In this document: in pieces, positions 52,376-59,327 of the stretch
Layout: each line of letters opens with the position of its first letter
Position numbering within the stretch: position 1 is the first letter of the stretch
Notes under the pieces: model-generated
Databases searched by the model: none
Told to the model about the DNA's origin: nothing
What the model saw: the letters and a program-made list of their open reading frames with translations, nothing else
NCBI RefSeq assembly: GCF_026586805.1
Contig: NZ_JAPFHA010000004.1
Span: 1-64,000, forward strand
Length of the DNA: 64,000 nucleotides
Source: Niveibacterium sp. 24ML
Lineage (GTDB): Bacteria; Pseudomonadota; Gammaproteobacteria; Burkholderiales; Rhodocyclaceae
Reading direction: 5' to 3'
Program-made: the position numbers and the translations under genes

Positions 52376-52464
52376 TTCGCTTGCGTGCGGCGTTCTGATT
52401 TCTGCAAAGCCCAGCTTTCGGTTTGTGGCTCGCGGTCTGTGCTGCTGCCTTGCGGCGGCCTTCC

Positions 52465-52722
52465 CGTTCAAGCCGGGTCCCGCCCCGGCGGGCGGGGTAC
52501 TTTCTTTGTGCGAACAAAGAAAGTACCCAAAGAAAGTCGCCCCGCTTCAACGCCGCGCGCTTCGCACGCGGTCCCGTGCGCTGCTCGAAGCATCGGGTGG
52601 CTGCGGAACTCGGCCCTGCGGGCCTCAAACAGTCCTCGCCACCGCCGCTACGCGTCGGAACCCGAAGCTTCTGCGCTGCTCGGCGTTTCAGAGGGGGAGG
52701 GAAGAGCGTCGACGCTCAACCG
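52465..52722 (-). repeat. Reverse copy of the dispersed hairpin repeat (copy 2)
   Basis: Inverted relative to the copies at 196-450 and 54599-54858. It begins with AAGCCGGGTCCCGCCCCGGC, then a perfect 15-bp hairpin at 52495-52528 (GGGTACTTTCTTTGT, GCGA loop, ACAAAGAAAGTACCC). It continues to CTGCTCGGCGTTTCAGAGGG and the palindromic GCGTCGACGC. It is more diverged than the other two copies. Within the 52376-52853 gap, 52376-52464 holds no recognised feature and 52723-52853 leads into the J-domain gene. Confidence 0.82.
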
Positions 52723-52853
52723 CGGTGGTTCTCCAGTTGCCCGGATGCAGGCCGCAGGCTGGAATCCGGGATGTGAAGTTGCGCCCTTAGACTCGGCAGC
52801 CGTGGATTCCGCTTCGCTGTATCCAGCTACAAACTGCTATACATCGCGGTAGC

Positions 52854-53591
52854 ATGTTTAGCCCTACTCTGAAACCGACAACCGCAATGACCAGTTTAGT
52901 TGACCACTATTCCGTCTTGGCCGTACTGCCAAGCGCTGACTTTGTCGTGATTCGGGCCGCGTACAAAGCTCTGGCCCAGCGATACCATCCTGATCGATAT
53001 GTAACAAGCGACGAGTCCGCCAAGGCTCACATTCGCATGCTGGCTATCAATGAAGCCTACCGTGTGTTGAGTGATCCAGCGCTTAGGTCCGCATACGACA
53101 ATGAGTTTGCCGCCCAGGGCGGCAGTAGATTTTACAGTGCCGATGATCGCGAACTAGGATTGGACGAGTCAGCGAAGCGTGATTGGGAAACGGCACTTAA
53201 ATTCTATCCGGAACTTGGAGTTGTTGATTCAAGACTTCGCGATCTATCGTGCTCTCTGAGTGCGTCATTTCGTACGTACCTGCTTGAGTCCAAACGGTTT
53301 CAGCAGTTCTCTGAGATTGCGAATAGTTTTGAGCGGGAATTTGCCGAGACCTATTTCGGACGAAATGCTGAAATTGTTAGTTTGGCGTTTGACGCGATCT
53401 TCTCGGGTCGTCGAGACGTTGCAATGGCTTTGAATCGCGCCGTATCGGTGCTGGGTGCGGAATGCGACGCTGAACGTGTGTTGAGGGTGGTTCGGGAAGA
53501 CTTTCCTGACTACTTCTTTCGGACGAGATCTTCACCTGGTAGTCTCTCAGAAACCGCAATCTCGGCACTAAAGGCGGGAGGTCTTATCTAG
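52854..53591 (+). CDS. J-domain protein of a low-GC cassette
   Basis: A 245-residue protein with an N-terminal J domain (~residues 15-85): DHYSVLAVLPSADFVVIRAA, then the essential HPD in LAQRYHPDRY and INEAYRVLSDPALRSAYD. J domains stimulate Hsp70 ATPase. The remaining 160 residues are helical (SFEREFAETYFGRNAEIV, FSGRRDVAMALNRAVS), not a known J-protein tail. Base composition is clearly AT-richer than the surroundings. ATG 52887 (MTSLVDHYSVL) is an equally possible start. It faces the 157-residue gene and sits inside a repeat-bracketed insert. Confidence 0.78.
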   Translation: MFSPTLKPTTAMTSLVDHYSVLAVLPSADFVVIRAAYKALAQRYHPDRYVTSDESAKAHIRMLAINEAYRVLSDPALRSAYDNEFAAQGGSRFYSADDRELGLDESAKRDWETALKFYPELGVVDSRLRDLSCSLSASFRTYLLESKRFQQFSEIANSFEREFAETYFGRNAEIVSLAFDAIFSGRRDVAMALNRAVSVLGAECDAERVLRVVREDFPDYFFRTRSSPGSLSETAISALKAGGLI

Positions 53592-53615
53592 CACTAGAGG
53601 TCCCGCCCCTTCAAT

Positions 53616-54089
53616 TCATCTGCCGTTCTTCGTAGCGTCGGTCCACTCACTTTGAATCCGATCTAGCTTTATCGCGATTGATGCTGCTGTATCGCTCACG
53701 CCGAGCGAATGAAAACTGTCGTTCTCCTTGGATGAGTATTTCTCAAAGACTCTTTTGAGCTGATCGATCGCCAGGAGCGCCTCGGACGCTAGGTTATACA
53801 AATCATGATTGGCCGAGAGGGCTGCCTTTTTCAAAGTTAGCTCCTCGAACAAATGGGATATCTTGACTGAGATCTCCAACTGATGTTGTGGTGAGCGTGG
53901 TGCTTTGCGATTGAAATATTCCTCGATGAGTCTTGCGGTCATTCCGCTTTGTTCTATAGTGCCCCTGACTATCCTTGCGGTCTCGCCAAATTGCCTTTTT
54001 CGATTATAGTGATTCCAGATGGGCTCGGTCAGGGCTTTGATGGTGCTGAATAGAGCCGCCAGGGCAGTGCTAAGGTTTATCGGGTCCAT
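53616..54089 (-). CDS. Protein of unknown function in the low-GC cassette
   Basis: A 157-residue, mostly helical protein: opening ALAALFSTIKALTEPIWNHY, middle LTLKKAALSANHDLYNLASE, end KLDRIQSEWTDATKNGR. No signal peptide, Cys motif or family I recognise. A good ribosome binding site (CTGGAG) precedes the ATG on the minus strand. Convergent with the J-domain gene (24 bp between stops), similarly AT-rich. A 12-bp palindrome, CGCCACGTGGCG (54116-54127), lies 27 bp before its start and could be an operator. Confidence 0.65.
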   Translation of the reverse strand: MDPINLSTALAALFSTIKALTEPIWNHYNRKRQFGETARIVRGTIEQSGMTARLIEEYFNRKAPRSPQHQLEISVKISHLFEELTLKKAALSANHDLYNLASEALLAIDQLKRVFEKYSSKENDSFHSLGVSDTAASIAIKLDRIQSEWTDATKNGR

Positions 54090-54598
54090 TTTTACTCCAG
54101 GGATAAGAAACGCCGCGCCACGTGGCGTGGTTGTTGGAGTGTCGGTCTGATTGCCATGAGAATCGATAGGGGATTTTGTGCGCGCTATCCGAACTAAGTC
54201 GAAGGTCTGTTTAGACTAGAAATGACAAGTCCAGAGGCGACAGATAAAACGAATGCTGGATTGATTGGCAGTCTGTCCGAATGTCGAAAATGGAATTGCT
54301 GCCAACTTGAAATAAATTCTGGATCTTGGCTGTTCAAACCCGAAACCATAACGCCGAGAATTTAGCCTCGCAACATCTTCCCCGCTTTTGACCTTCGAGA
54401 GAGTCGCCGTGTGGCCCGAGCGTGGGTTCAGGACTGAACTATGCCCAGCGGGCGGCAGACGATCATCGTCACCGTCGCACTGCGCGCGACGCAATCCGAC
54501 GCTTCTGAGCTGATCTGCGTTTGAGAGGGGTAATCAACGGCGTCGGCGGTTGACCGTTATTTCGAATTGCGCAGTGCGCGAAAACACCGATGGTTTTG
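54090..54598. other. AT-rich non-coding stretch and degenerate repeat remnant
   Basis: Holds the 54116-54127 palindrome, then about 300 bp with no convincing gene. From about 54465 to 54535 it resembles a decayed reverse copy of the repeat (GCTTCTGAGCTGATCTGCG then TTTGAGAGGGGTAAT, compare 52668-52700), placing a head-to-head remnant next to the forward copy. A minus frame at 54216-54494 lacks start signals and is not called. Confidence 0.45.
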
Positions 54599-54858
54599 AC
54601 CTTGGGTCCCGTCGAGAGCGCCGAGCAGCACAGCGGGGTCGGGGGATCGGCGCGCAGCGCCGACGGCGAGGACTGTCTGAGCGGCGGGCGTAGCCCGGCG
54701 CGAGTTCCGCAGCCGCCCGACTTCGCGAGCAGCGCAGGGGAGTCAGGTGCGCAGCGCCTGACCGCGAAGGCCGGGCGGCACTCTTTGCTTACTTTCTGGT
54801 GCTGTTGCCAGAAAGTAAGACGCCCGCCGGGGCGGGACCCGGCTTGAGTGGCACGGCC
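54599..54858 (+). repeat. Forward copy of the dispersed hairpin repeat (copy 3)
   Basis: Nearly identical to 196-450 over its first 180 bp. The hairpin at 54788-54819 is CTTACTTTCTGG with a TGCTGTTG loop and CCAGAAAGTAAG: a 12-bp perfect stem of different sequence. Then CGCCCGCCGGGGCGGGACCC again. The 54859-54949 remainder before the next gene's end shows nothing else. Confidence 0.85.
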
Positions 54859-54949
54859 GCTCCGAACAGACAACGTTCGCCGTAAGGCACACGCACTCGC
54901 CGGGGCTCCGGGCGAGGTCGGCCGGCTGCGCAACCCGCAGTGACCGAAC

Positions 54950-56194
54950 TTATCGCTCGATCCGTATCAACTGCCCACCATCGGTGAGCAGGTAGAGCCA
55001 ACCATCCGGCCCTTGTTTGACGCAGCGGATGCGTTGGCCGAGCGATTCGAAGAGCTTTTCGCGCTTGGCTTCGACGTTGCCGTTCAGTTCGACCCGCCAC
55101 AGCGCGGTGCCGGCGAGGGCGCCGAAGAACACGCTGCTTTGCCATTCCGGGAATTTGCTGCCGGTGTAGAAGGTGAGGCCGGCGGGGGCGATGGAGGTGG
55201 GGACCCAGTAGCTCACCGGCTCGGTGTAGTCGGGCGCGTGGGTGCCGCCGCCGATGCGGCATTCGTTGCCGACCGGGTCGCCGTACTTGCAGCCGTAGCT
55301 GCGGATCGGCCAGCCGTAGTTGTTGCCGGCGCGCGCGATGTTGATTTTGTCGCCGCCCTGCGGGCCGTGTTCGTTCTGCCATAGCTCGCCGGTGCCCGGG
55401 TGAATCGCGATGCCCTGCGGATTGCGGTGGCCGTAGCTCCAGATTTCGGGCAAGGCGCCGGCGGTGGCGAAGGCCGGGTTGCCGGCCGGGATGCTGCCAT
55501 CGCGGTTGATGCGGATGATCTTGCCGAGGCTGGTCTTCAGGTCTTGCGCGGGGCTTTCCTTCTGGCGTTCGCCCAGGCTGACGAAGAGGGTTTTGTCGGC
55601 GCGGAAGGCGAGGCGCGATCCGAAGTGGCCGGCGCCGCTGACCTTGGGCGTCTGGCGGTAGATCACGCTGATTTCCTGCAGCGTATCGCCGACCAGCTTG
55701 CCGCGCGCAACCGCAGTGCCGGCAAGCCCGGCTTCGCTGCCGCTGCCCGGTTCGGCGTAGGTCCAGTAGACCCAGGGCGTGGTGGCGAAATCGGGGTCGA
55801 GCGCCACATCGAGCAGGCCGCCCTGGCCGCTTGCCGCTACCGTCGGCAGGTTGTTCAGTGTGGCGAGCGTGCTGCTGCCGTCGGCGCTGAGGATCACCAT
55901 GGTGCCGGCCTTCTGGGTGATCAGCATGCGGCCGTCCGGCAGGAAGGCGAGGCCCCAGGGTGAGGCGAGCGTGGTGTTCAGGGTCTTGGCGACCGGATCG
56001 GCCGCGACCGGCGGTGTCGGGGTGGGCGGCAAGGGTTCCGGCGCGGGGGCGACCGGGGCGGGAGCGGGCGCCGGATCGCTGCCTCCACCGCCGCAGCAGG
56101 CGACCATGACGGCGGCGCTGCTGACCAGCAGCGCCAGCCCGAGTCGTGAAAGCGGGCGGGTGGGCGATGGGGATGCAAGCGGCTTCGGGATCAT
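54950..56194 (-). CDS. PQQ-dependent aldose sugar dehydrogenase (soluble GDH-like)
   Basis: A 414-residue six-bladed propeller protein of the YliI/Asd type. Lipoprotein-like N-terminus (VSSAAVMVACCGGGGS) with a Pro/Ala linker. Family segments: LNTTLASPWGLAFLPDGRML, the conserved SYGHRNPQGIAIHPGTGELW region with the catalytic-type His, and NEHGPQGGDKIN. It oxidises aldoses to lactones with PQQ in the periplasm; no PQQ biosynthesis genes are here. ATG 56194 after removal of a longer frame. Confidence 0.87.
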   Translation of the reverse strand: MIPKPLASPSPTRPLSRLGLALLVSSAAVMVACCGGGGSDPAPAPAPVAPAPEPLPPTPTPPVAADPVAKTLNTTLASPWGLAFLPDGRMLITQKAGTMVILSADGSSTLATLNNLPTVAASGQGGLLDVALDPDFATTPWVYWTYAEPGSGSEAGLAGTAVARGKLVGDTLQEISVIYRQTPKVSGAGHFGSRLAFRADKTLFVSLGERQKESPAQDLKTSLGKIIRINRDGSIPAGNPAFATAGALPEIWSYGHRNPQGIAIHPGTGELWQNEHGPQGGDKINIARAGNNYGWPIRSYGCKYGDPVGNECRIGGGTHAPDYTEPVSYWVPTSIAPAGLTFYTGSKFPEWQSSVFFGALAGTALWRVELNGNVEAKREKLFESLGQRIRCVKQGPDGWLYLLTDGGQLIRIER

Positions 56195-56282
56195 GGCACG
56201 GGCCTCCGCAGAGTCGGGCCGCATTGGCGGCCGGGGGCACGATCATGCGGCGGCGCGCACGGCACCGCAATACGCGCTTGTC

Positions 56283-57032
56283 CTACATCTGCTTGAACAG
56301 GTGGCCGAAGCTGCGGCTGACTTCGAGCTTCTCGGGGTTGCCGCGCACCGAAACCATCAGGTGGCCACGCTCGTCGCGCGTTACCGCGGCGATCGCATCC
56401 ACTTTCACCAGCGTTGCGCGGTGGATTTGCCAGAACTCGTCGGGGTCCAACTCGGCGACCAGTTCGCGGATCGGTTTGCGGATCAGTGCCTCGAACTCGC
56501 TGGTCTGCACGCGGGTGTATTTCTCGTCGGCGGTGAAGAAGAGGATCTCGCGCGTGGCGATCATGCGGATCGCGTTGCCGACGCTCGCCTGAATCCACTT
56601 CAGGTAGCTCTTCTGCGCGCCGCCCATGTTGCCGGCGAGCTTCATCAGCATCTGGTTCAGATCGGGCGGCGGTTCCACCAGTCGCGCTTTCAGGCGTTCG
56701 ACGGTGCGCGCCAGGCGATCGGCCTCGACCGGCTTCATCAGGTAGTCGACCGCGCCGCGCTCGAAGGCTTCCACCGCGTACTGGTCGTAGGCGGTAACAA
56801 AGACCACGTGCGCGTGCTGGCACACCTCGCGCGCCGCTTCCAGCCCGGTACGGCCGGGCATGCGGATATCGAGGAAGGCGATATCCGGTTTCAGGGCTTC
56901 GGCCATCTGCACCGCCTCGTCGCCGTTCTTGGCCTCACCGATGATCTGCAGTTCGGGCCAGGCCTCGGCCAGTGCAAGGCGGATCTGGTCGCGCATCAGG
57001 CGCTCGTCGTCGGCAATCAGGGCGGTGGGCAT
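56283..57032 (-). CDS. LytTR family response regulator
   Basis: A 249-residue regulator: receiver with Asp 55 (IAFLDIRMPGRTGLEA), Lys in DYLMKPVEADRL, and a LytTR DNA-binding domain (IRMIATREILFFTADEKYTR, HRATLVKVDAIAAVTRDE, MVSVRGNPEKLEVSRSFGHL). Pairs with the LytS-like kinase gene 100 bp upstream on the same strand; between them lies a GGGAGTA-type inverted repeat. Targets unknown. Confidence 0.92.
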   Translation of the reverse strand: MPTALIADDERLMRDQIRLALAEAWPELQIIGEAKNGDEAVQMAEALKPDIAFLDIRMPGRTGLEAAREVCQHAHVVFVTAYDQYAVEAFERGAVDYLMKPVEADRLARTVERLKARLVEPPPDLNQMLMKLAGNMGGAQKSYLKWIQASVGNAIRMIATREILFFTADEKYTRVQTSEFEALIRKPIRELVAELDPDEFWQIHRATLVKVDAIAAVTRDERGHLMVSVRGNPEKLEVSRSFGHLFKQM

Positions 57033-57040
57033 GGTCTGTG

Positions 57041-57120
57041 TGGGGTGGGGAGTGGGGAGTAGGGAGTAGGGAGTAGGGCGTGGTGGGACTTTACTCCCAA
57101 CTCCCCACTCGCTACTCCCG
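57041..57120. repeat. GGGAGTA-type inverted repeat between regulator and kinase genes
   Basis: Tandem AGTAGGG units (GGGGAGTAGGG-like, 57048-57079) face complementary ACTCCC units (57093-57120: ACTCCCAACTCCCCACTCG and so on). It fills the 100-bp gap in the operon. Similar GGGAGTAGGG repeats are common short repeats in proteobacteria. Could form a hairpin in the mRNA. Confidence 0.65.
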
Positions 57121-57132
57121 CGCCCGCAATTG

Positions 57133-58971
57133 TCAGCAAGCCTTGTTCTGCTGCCCCTCGTCGTCGCGGTAGGGCAGTTCGATCATCGCGATGGTGCCGC
57201 CGCCGGGTTTGGGCGAGAGCGTCAGGCTGGCGGCTGTGCCGTAGAGCAGGCGCAGGCGTTCGCGGATGTTGGCGAGGCCCACGCCGTCCTTCGCATCGGC
57301 GGTGAAACCGACGCCGGTGTCGCTCACCTTCACCCGCAGCTTGCCGCGCGCCACGTCGGCTTCTACGTCGATGCGGCCGCCTTCGGGCTTGGGTTCGAGG
57401 CCGTGCTTGATGCAGTTTTCGATCATCGTCTGCAGCATCATCGACGGGAACTCGGCGCAGCTGAGCCCTTCCGGGGTGTTGAACGAGAAGGCGAGCCGCT
57501 CTTCCATGCGCACCTGCATGATCTCCAGATAGGCCTGCGACATCTTCACCTGCCGCCCCAGCGTGCTGCGCTGGGCGTCGTCGCGCATTTGCGGGATCGC
57601 GGCGCGCAGGTACTGGATCAGCGTTTTCTGCACCTGCGAGGCGCGCTGCGGATCGGTGCGGATCAACTGATCGACCGAGGCAAGCGTGTTGAAGAGGAAG
57701 TGCGGTTCGATCTGTGCCTGCATCGCGTGCAGCTTGGCGTCGGCGGCTTCGCGTTCGAGCCGGGCGATGTCGGCGGCGACGCGGGCCGAGCCGGCGTCGA
57801 GCTCGGCGCGGCGCTTGCCGCCGGCCAGCAGCTTCATGATCGCGAGGCTGACGACGACCAGGAAGGCGAGCGGCGCGAAGTTGAAGTTGCGCTGTTGTTC
57901 CTGCGCCCGCTCGGTTTCACGCTCGATCTCTTCGCGGATCTGCGCTTCGATCTCCATGGCCTTTTCCGGCGACATGCCGGGCAGGCCCTTGAGTGCCTCG
58001 GGCAGCTTGATGTCGAGGTCGGTGTTGTCCGTGCCGTCGCTGACGCGGATGCCGTCGAGACCGATCTTTACATGCTGCGTGACCTTGCCGTCCTTGTCGC
58101 GCTCGATCACTTCGATGCCGCGCGGCTCGACGATGACTTCCGGCTGGTGCTGTCGCTTCGATGGGGTGGCGGATGGGTCGGCCGCAGCATCGCCCGGCTC
58201 GGGCGGGATCGGTGCTTCGAGCGGGGCGGCGTCGCCGGCCGGCAACTCGGGCTCGGCGGGTGCCGCCGGGCGGGCGGGGGATTCGGTGCGCGGCTTGCGG
58301 CCAGCTTCGGCGGCGCGCTCTGATTTGACGATCTTCACAACCGGATGCGCTTCCGGCGCGATCATGTGATTGGCAAGGCCTGCCGCGAGCAGTATCAGCA
58401 GCCCGAGCAGCAGCAGGCGCGGCCAGGTCAGGCGTTGCAGCCAGCTGCGGCCCTCCAGGCTGGCATCGGTGCTGGCGAGCGGCGCCGTGGCGGGGATCGC
58501 GACGTTGGCGCTCGCAGCGGCTTCGGCCTTGCGCGGCGTGGCGCCGCGCGCAATCTTGATGGCGATCATCACGCACACGGCAGCGACGACGAGCGCCATC
58601 ACATCGCCGTTTTCCGAGAGCGCGTCCGATCCGATGCCGGCGGCGATCAGCGCGAAGAAGCTCACACCCGCCAGGCGCCGCCAGCCGACGATGGCGAGCC
58701 AGTCCGACAGATGCTGCCAGCGCACGCGGAACTCGGCGCGCAGGCTGTCGTGGCCGACCTCCCACAGCTTCCAGCCGACCAGGGAAATGAAGACCGACAG
58801 CGCGCTCGCGCCGGAAATCCAGCCCGGCATGCCGAGCATGACGCCGAGCACGCGATGCACGACCAGCACGCCAAAACTGATCAGCAGCAGGCTGGCCCAA
58901 TCGGTGCGGATGACCCAGGCGGTGAGCCGGGCCTTGGTATCGGAAGCGGGAGTGTTGGAGTTTTGAGTCAT
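57133..58971 (-). CDS. LytS/YehU-like sensor histidine kinase
   Basis: A 612-residue membrane kinase. Four hydrophobic segments in the first ~145 residues, a fifth near 178-198, then a ~145-residue hydrophilic section (Pro/Ala/Glu-rich, then EVIERDKDGKVTQHVKIGLD), a sixth segment near 345-362, and the kinase part: H424 in AQIEPHFLFNTLASVDQLI, then MLQTMIENCIKHGLEPKPEG and VSDTGVGFTADAKDGVGLAN. The HATPase lacks the usual HisKA, as in LytS-type kinases. It ends in NKAC. The start ATG 58971 is 13 bp after the 51-residue gene. Confidence 0.88.
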   Translation of the reverse strand: MTQNSNTPASDTKARLTAWVIRTDWASLLLISFGVLVVHRVLGVMLGMPGWISGASALSVFISLVGWKLWEVGHDSLRAEFRVRWQHLSDWLAIVGWRRLAGVSFFALIAAGIGSDALSENGDVMALVVAAVCVMIAIKIARGATPRKAEAAASANVAIPATAPLASTDASLEGRSWLQRLTWPRLLLLGLLILLAAGLANHMIAPEAHPVVKIVKSERAAEAGRKPRTESPARPAAPAEPELPAGDAAPLEAPIPPEPGDAAADPSATPSKRQHQPEVIVEPRGIEVIERDKDGKVTQHVKIGLDGIRVSDGTDNTDLDIKLPEALKGLPGMSPEKAMEIEAQIREEIERETERAQEQQRNFNFAPLAFLVVVSLAIMKLLAGGKRRAELDAGSARVAADIARLEREAADAKLHAMQAQIEPHFLFNTLASVDQLIRTDPQRASQVQKTLIQYLRAAIPQMRDDAQRSTLGRQVKMSQAYLEIMQVRMEERLAFSFNTPEGLSCAEFPSMMLQTMIENCIKHGLEPKPEGGRIDVEADVARGKLRVKVSDTGVGFTADAKDGVGLANIRERLRLLYGTAASLTLSPKPGGGTIAMIELPYRDDEGQQNKAC

Positions 58972-58984
58972 TTGAATTCCAGAT

Positions 58985-59140
58985 TCAGCAGGCCTTGTGG
59001 GCCACGGTGGGTGCCACCGAGACCGAGACGATACCCGAGCGCATGCCGGGGAAGGGCGGGAGCGTGGCGCCGCTGGCCAATCCGACCAGCAGCAGGACCG
59101 CCGCGAAAGTGAGCAGGGCAACGAGGGTTGAGCCGTTCAT
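58985..59140 (-). CDS. 51-residue membrane or secreted peptide upstream of the kinase
   Basis: ATG at 59140 with GAGGCT upstream; the peptide has one hydrophobic segment (STLVALLTFAAVLLLVGLAS) near the N-terminus and a short tail ending VAHKAC. It precedes the sensor kinase by 13 bp in the same direction. It might be a small membrane partner, a precursor of a signal peptide, or a leader. Its last codons (ACAAGGCCTGCTGA) match the kinase's last codons (ACAAGGCTTGCTGA) except for one base, which is odd. Reading as a real gene is moderately supported. Confidence 0.55.
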   Translation of the reverse strand: MNGSTLVALLTFAAVLLLVGLASGATLPPFPGMRSGIVSVSVAPTVAHKAC

Positions 59141-59327
59141 GGGGAGCCTCTTGGTTTGGAACGACCGGGGGTGGTGGCCGTTGAGGCGGACTCTAGGGGG
59201 GTAAGGGGCGGGCTGCAGCCGGCCTGCGATGAACTGCAGCCCGGCAGGGTTGAGCTGCAGCATCGTGCGGCAGGCGGTATGCGGCGGCGGGCTCGATGCG
59301 GCGGGCGGCAGGGGCTAGACTGCCTGC

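Noticed and set aside
52385-52852. Frames of 114-155 codons in the repeat before the J-domain gene
   Set aside because: Span the hairpin and repeat; not plausible proteins.
54216-54494. 92-codon minus-strand frame next to the cassette
   Set aside because: No ribosome binding site, crosses into the decayed repeat, and no recognisable protein features.
56191-59112. Long plus-strand frames opposite the LytTR and LytS genes
   Set aside because: Mirror the codon usage of the two-component genes; no own start signals.
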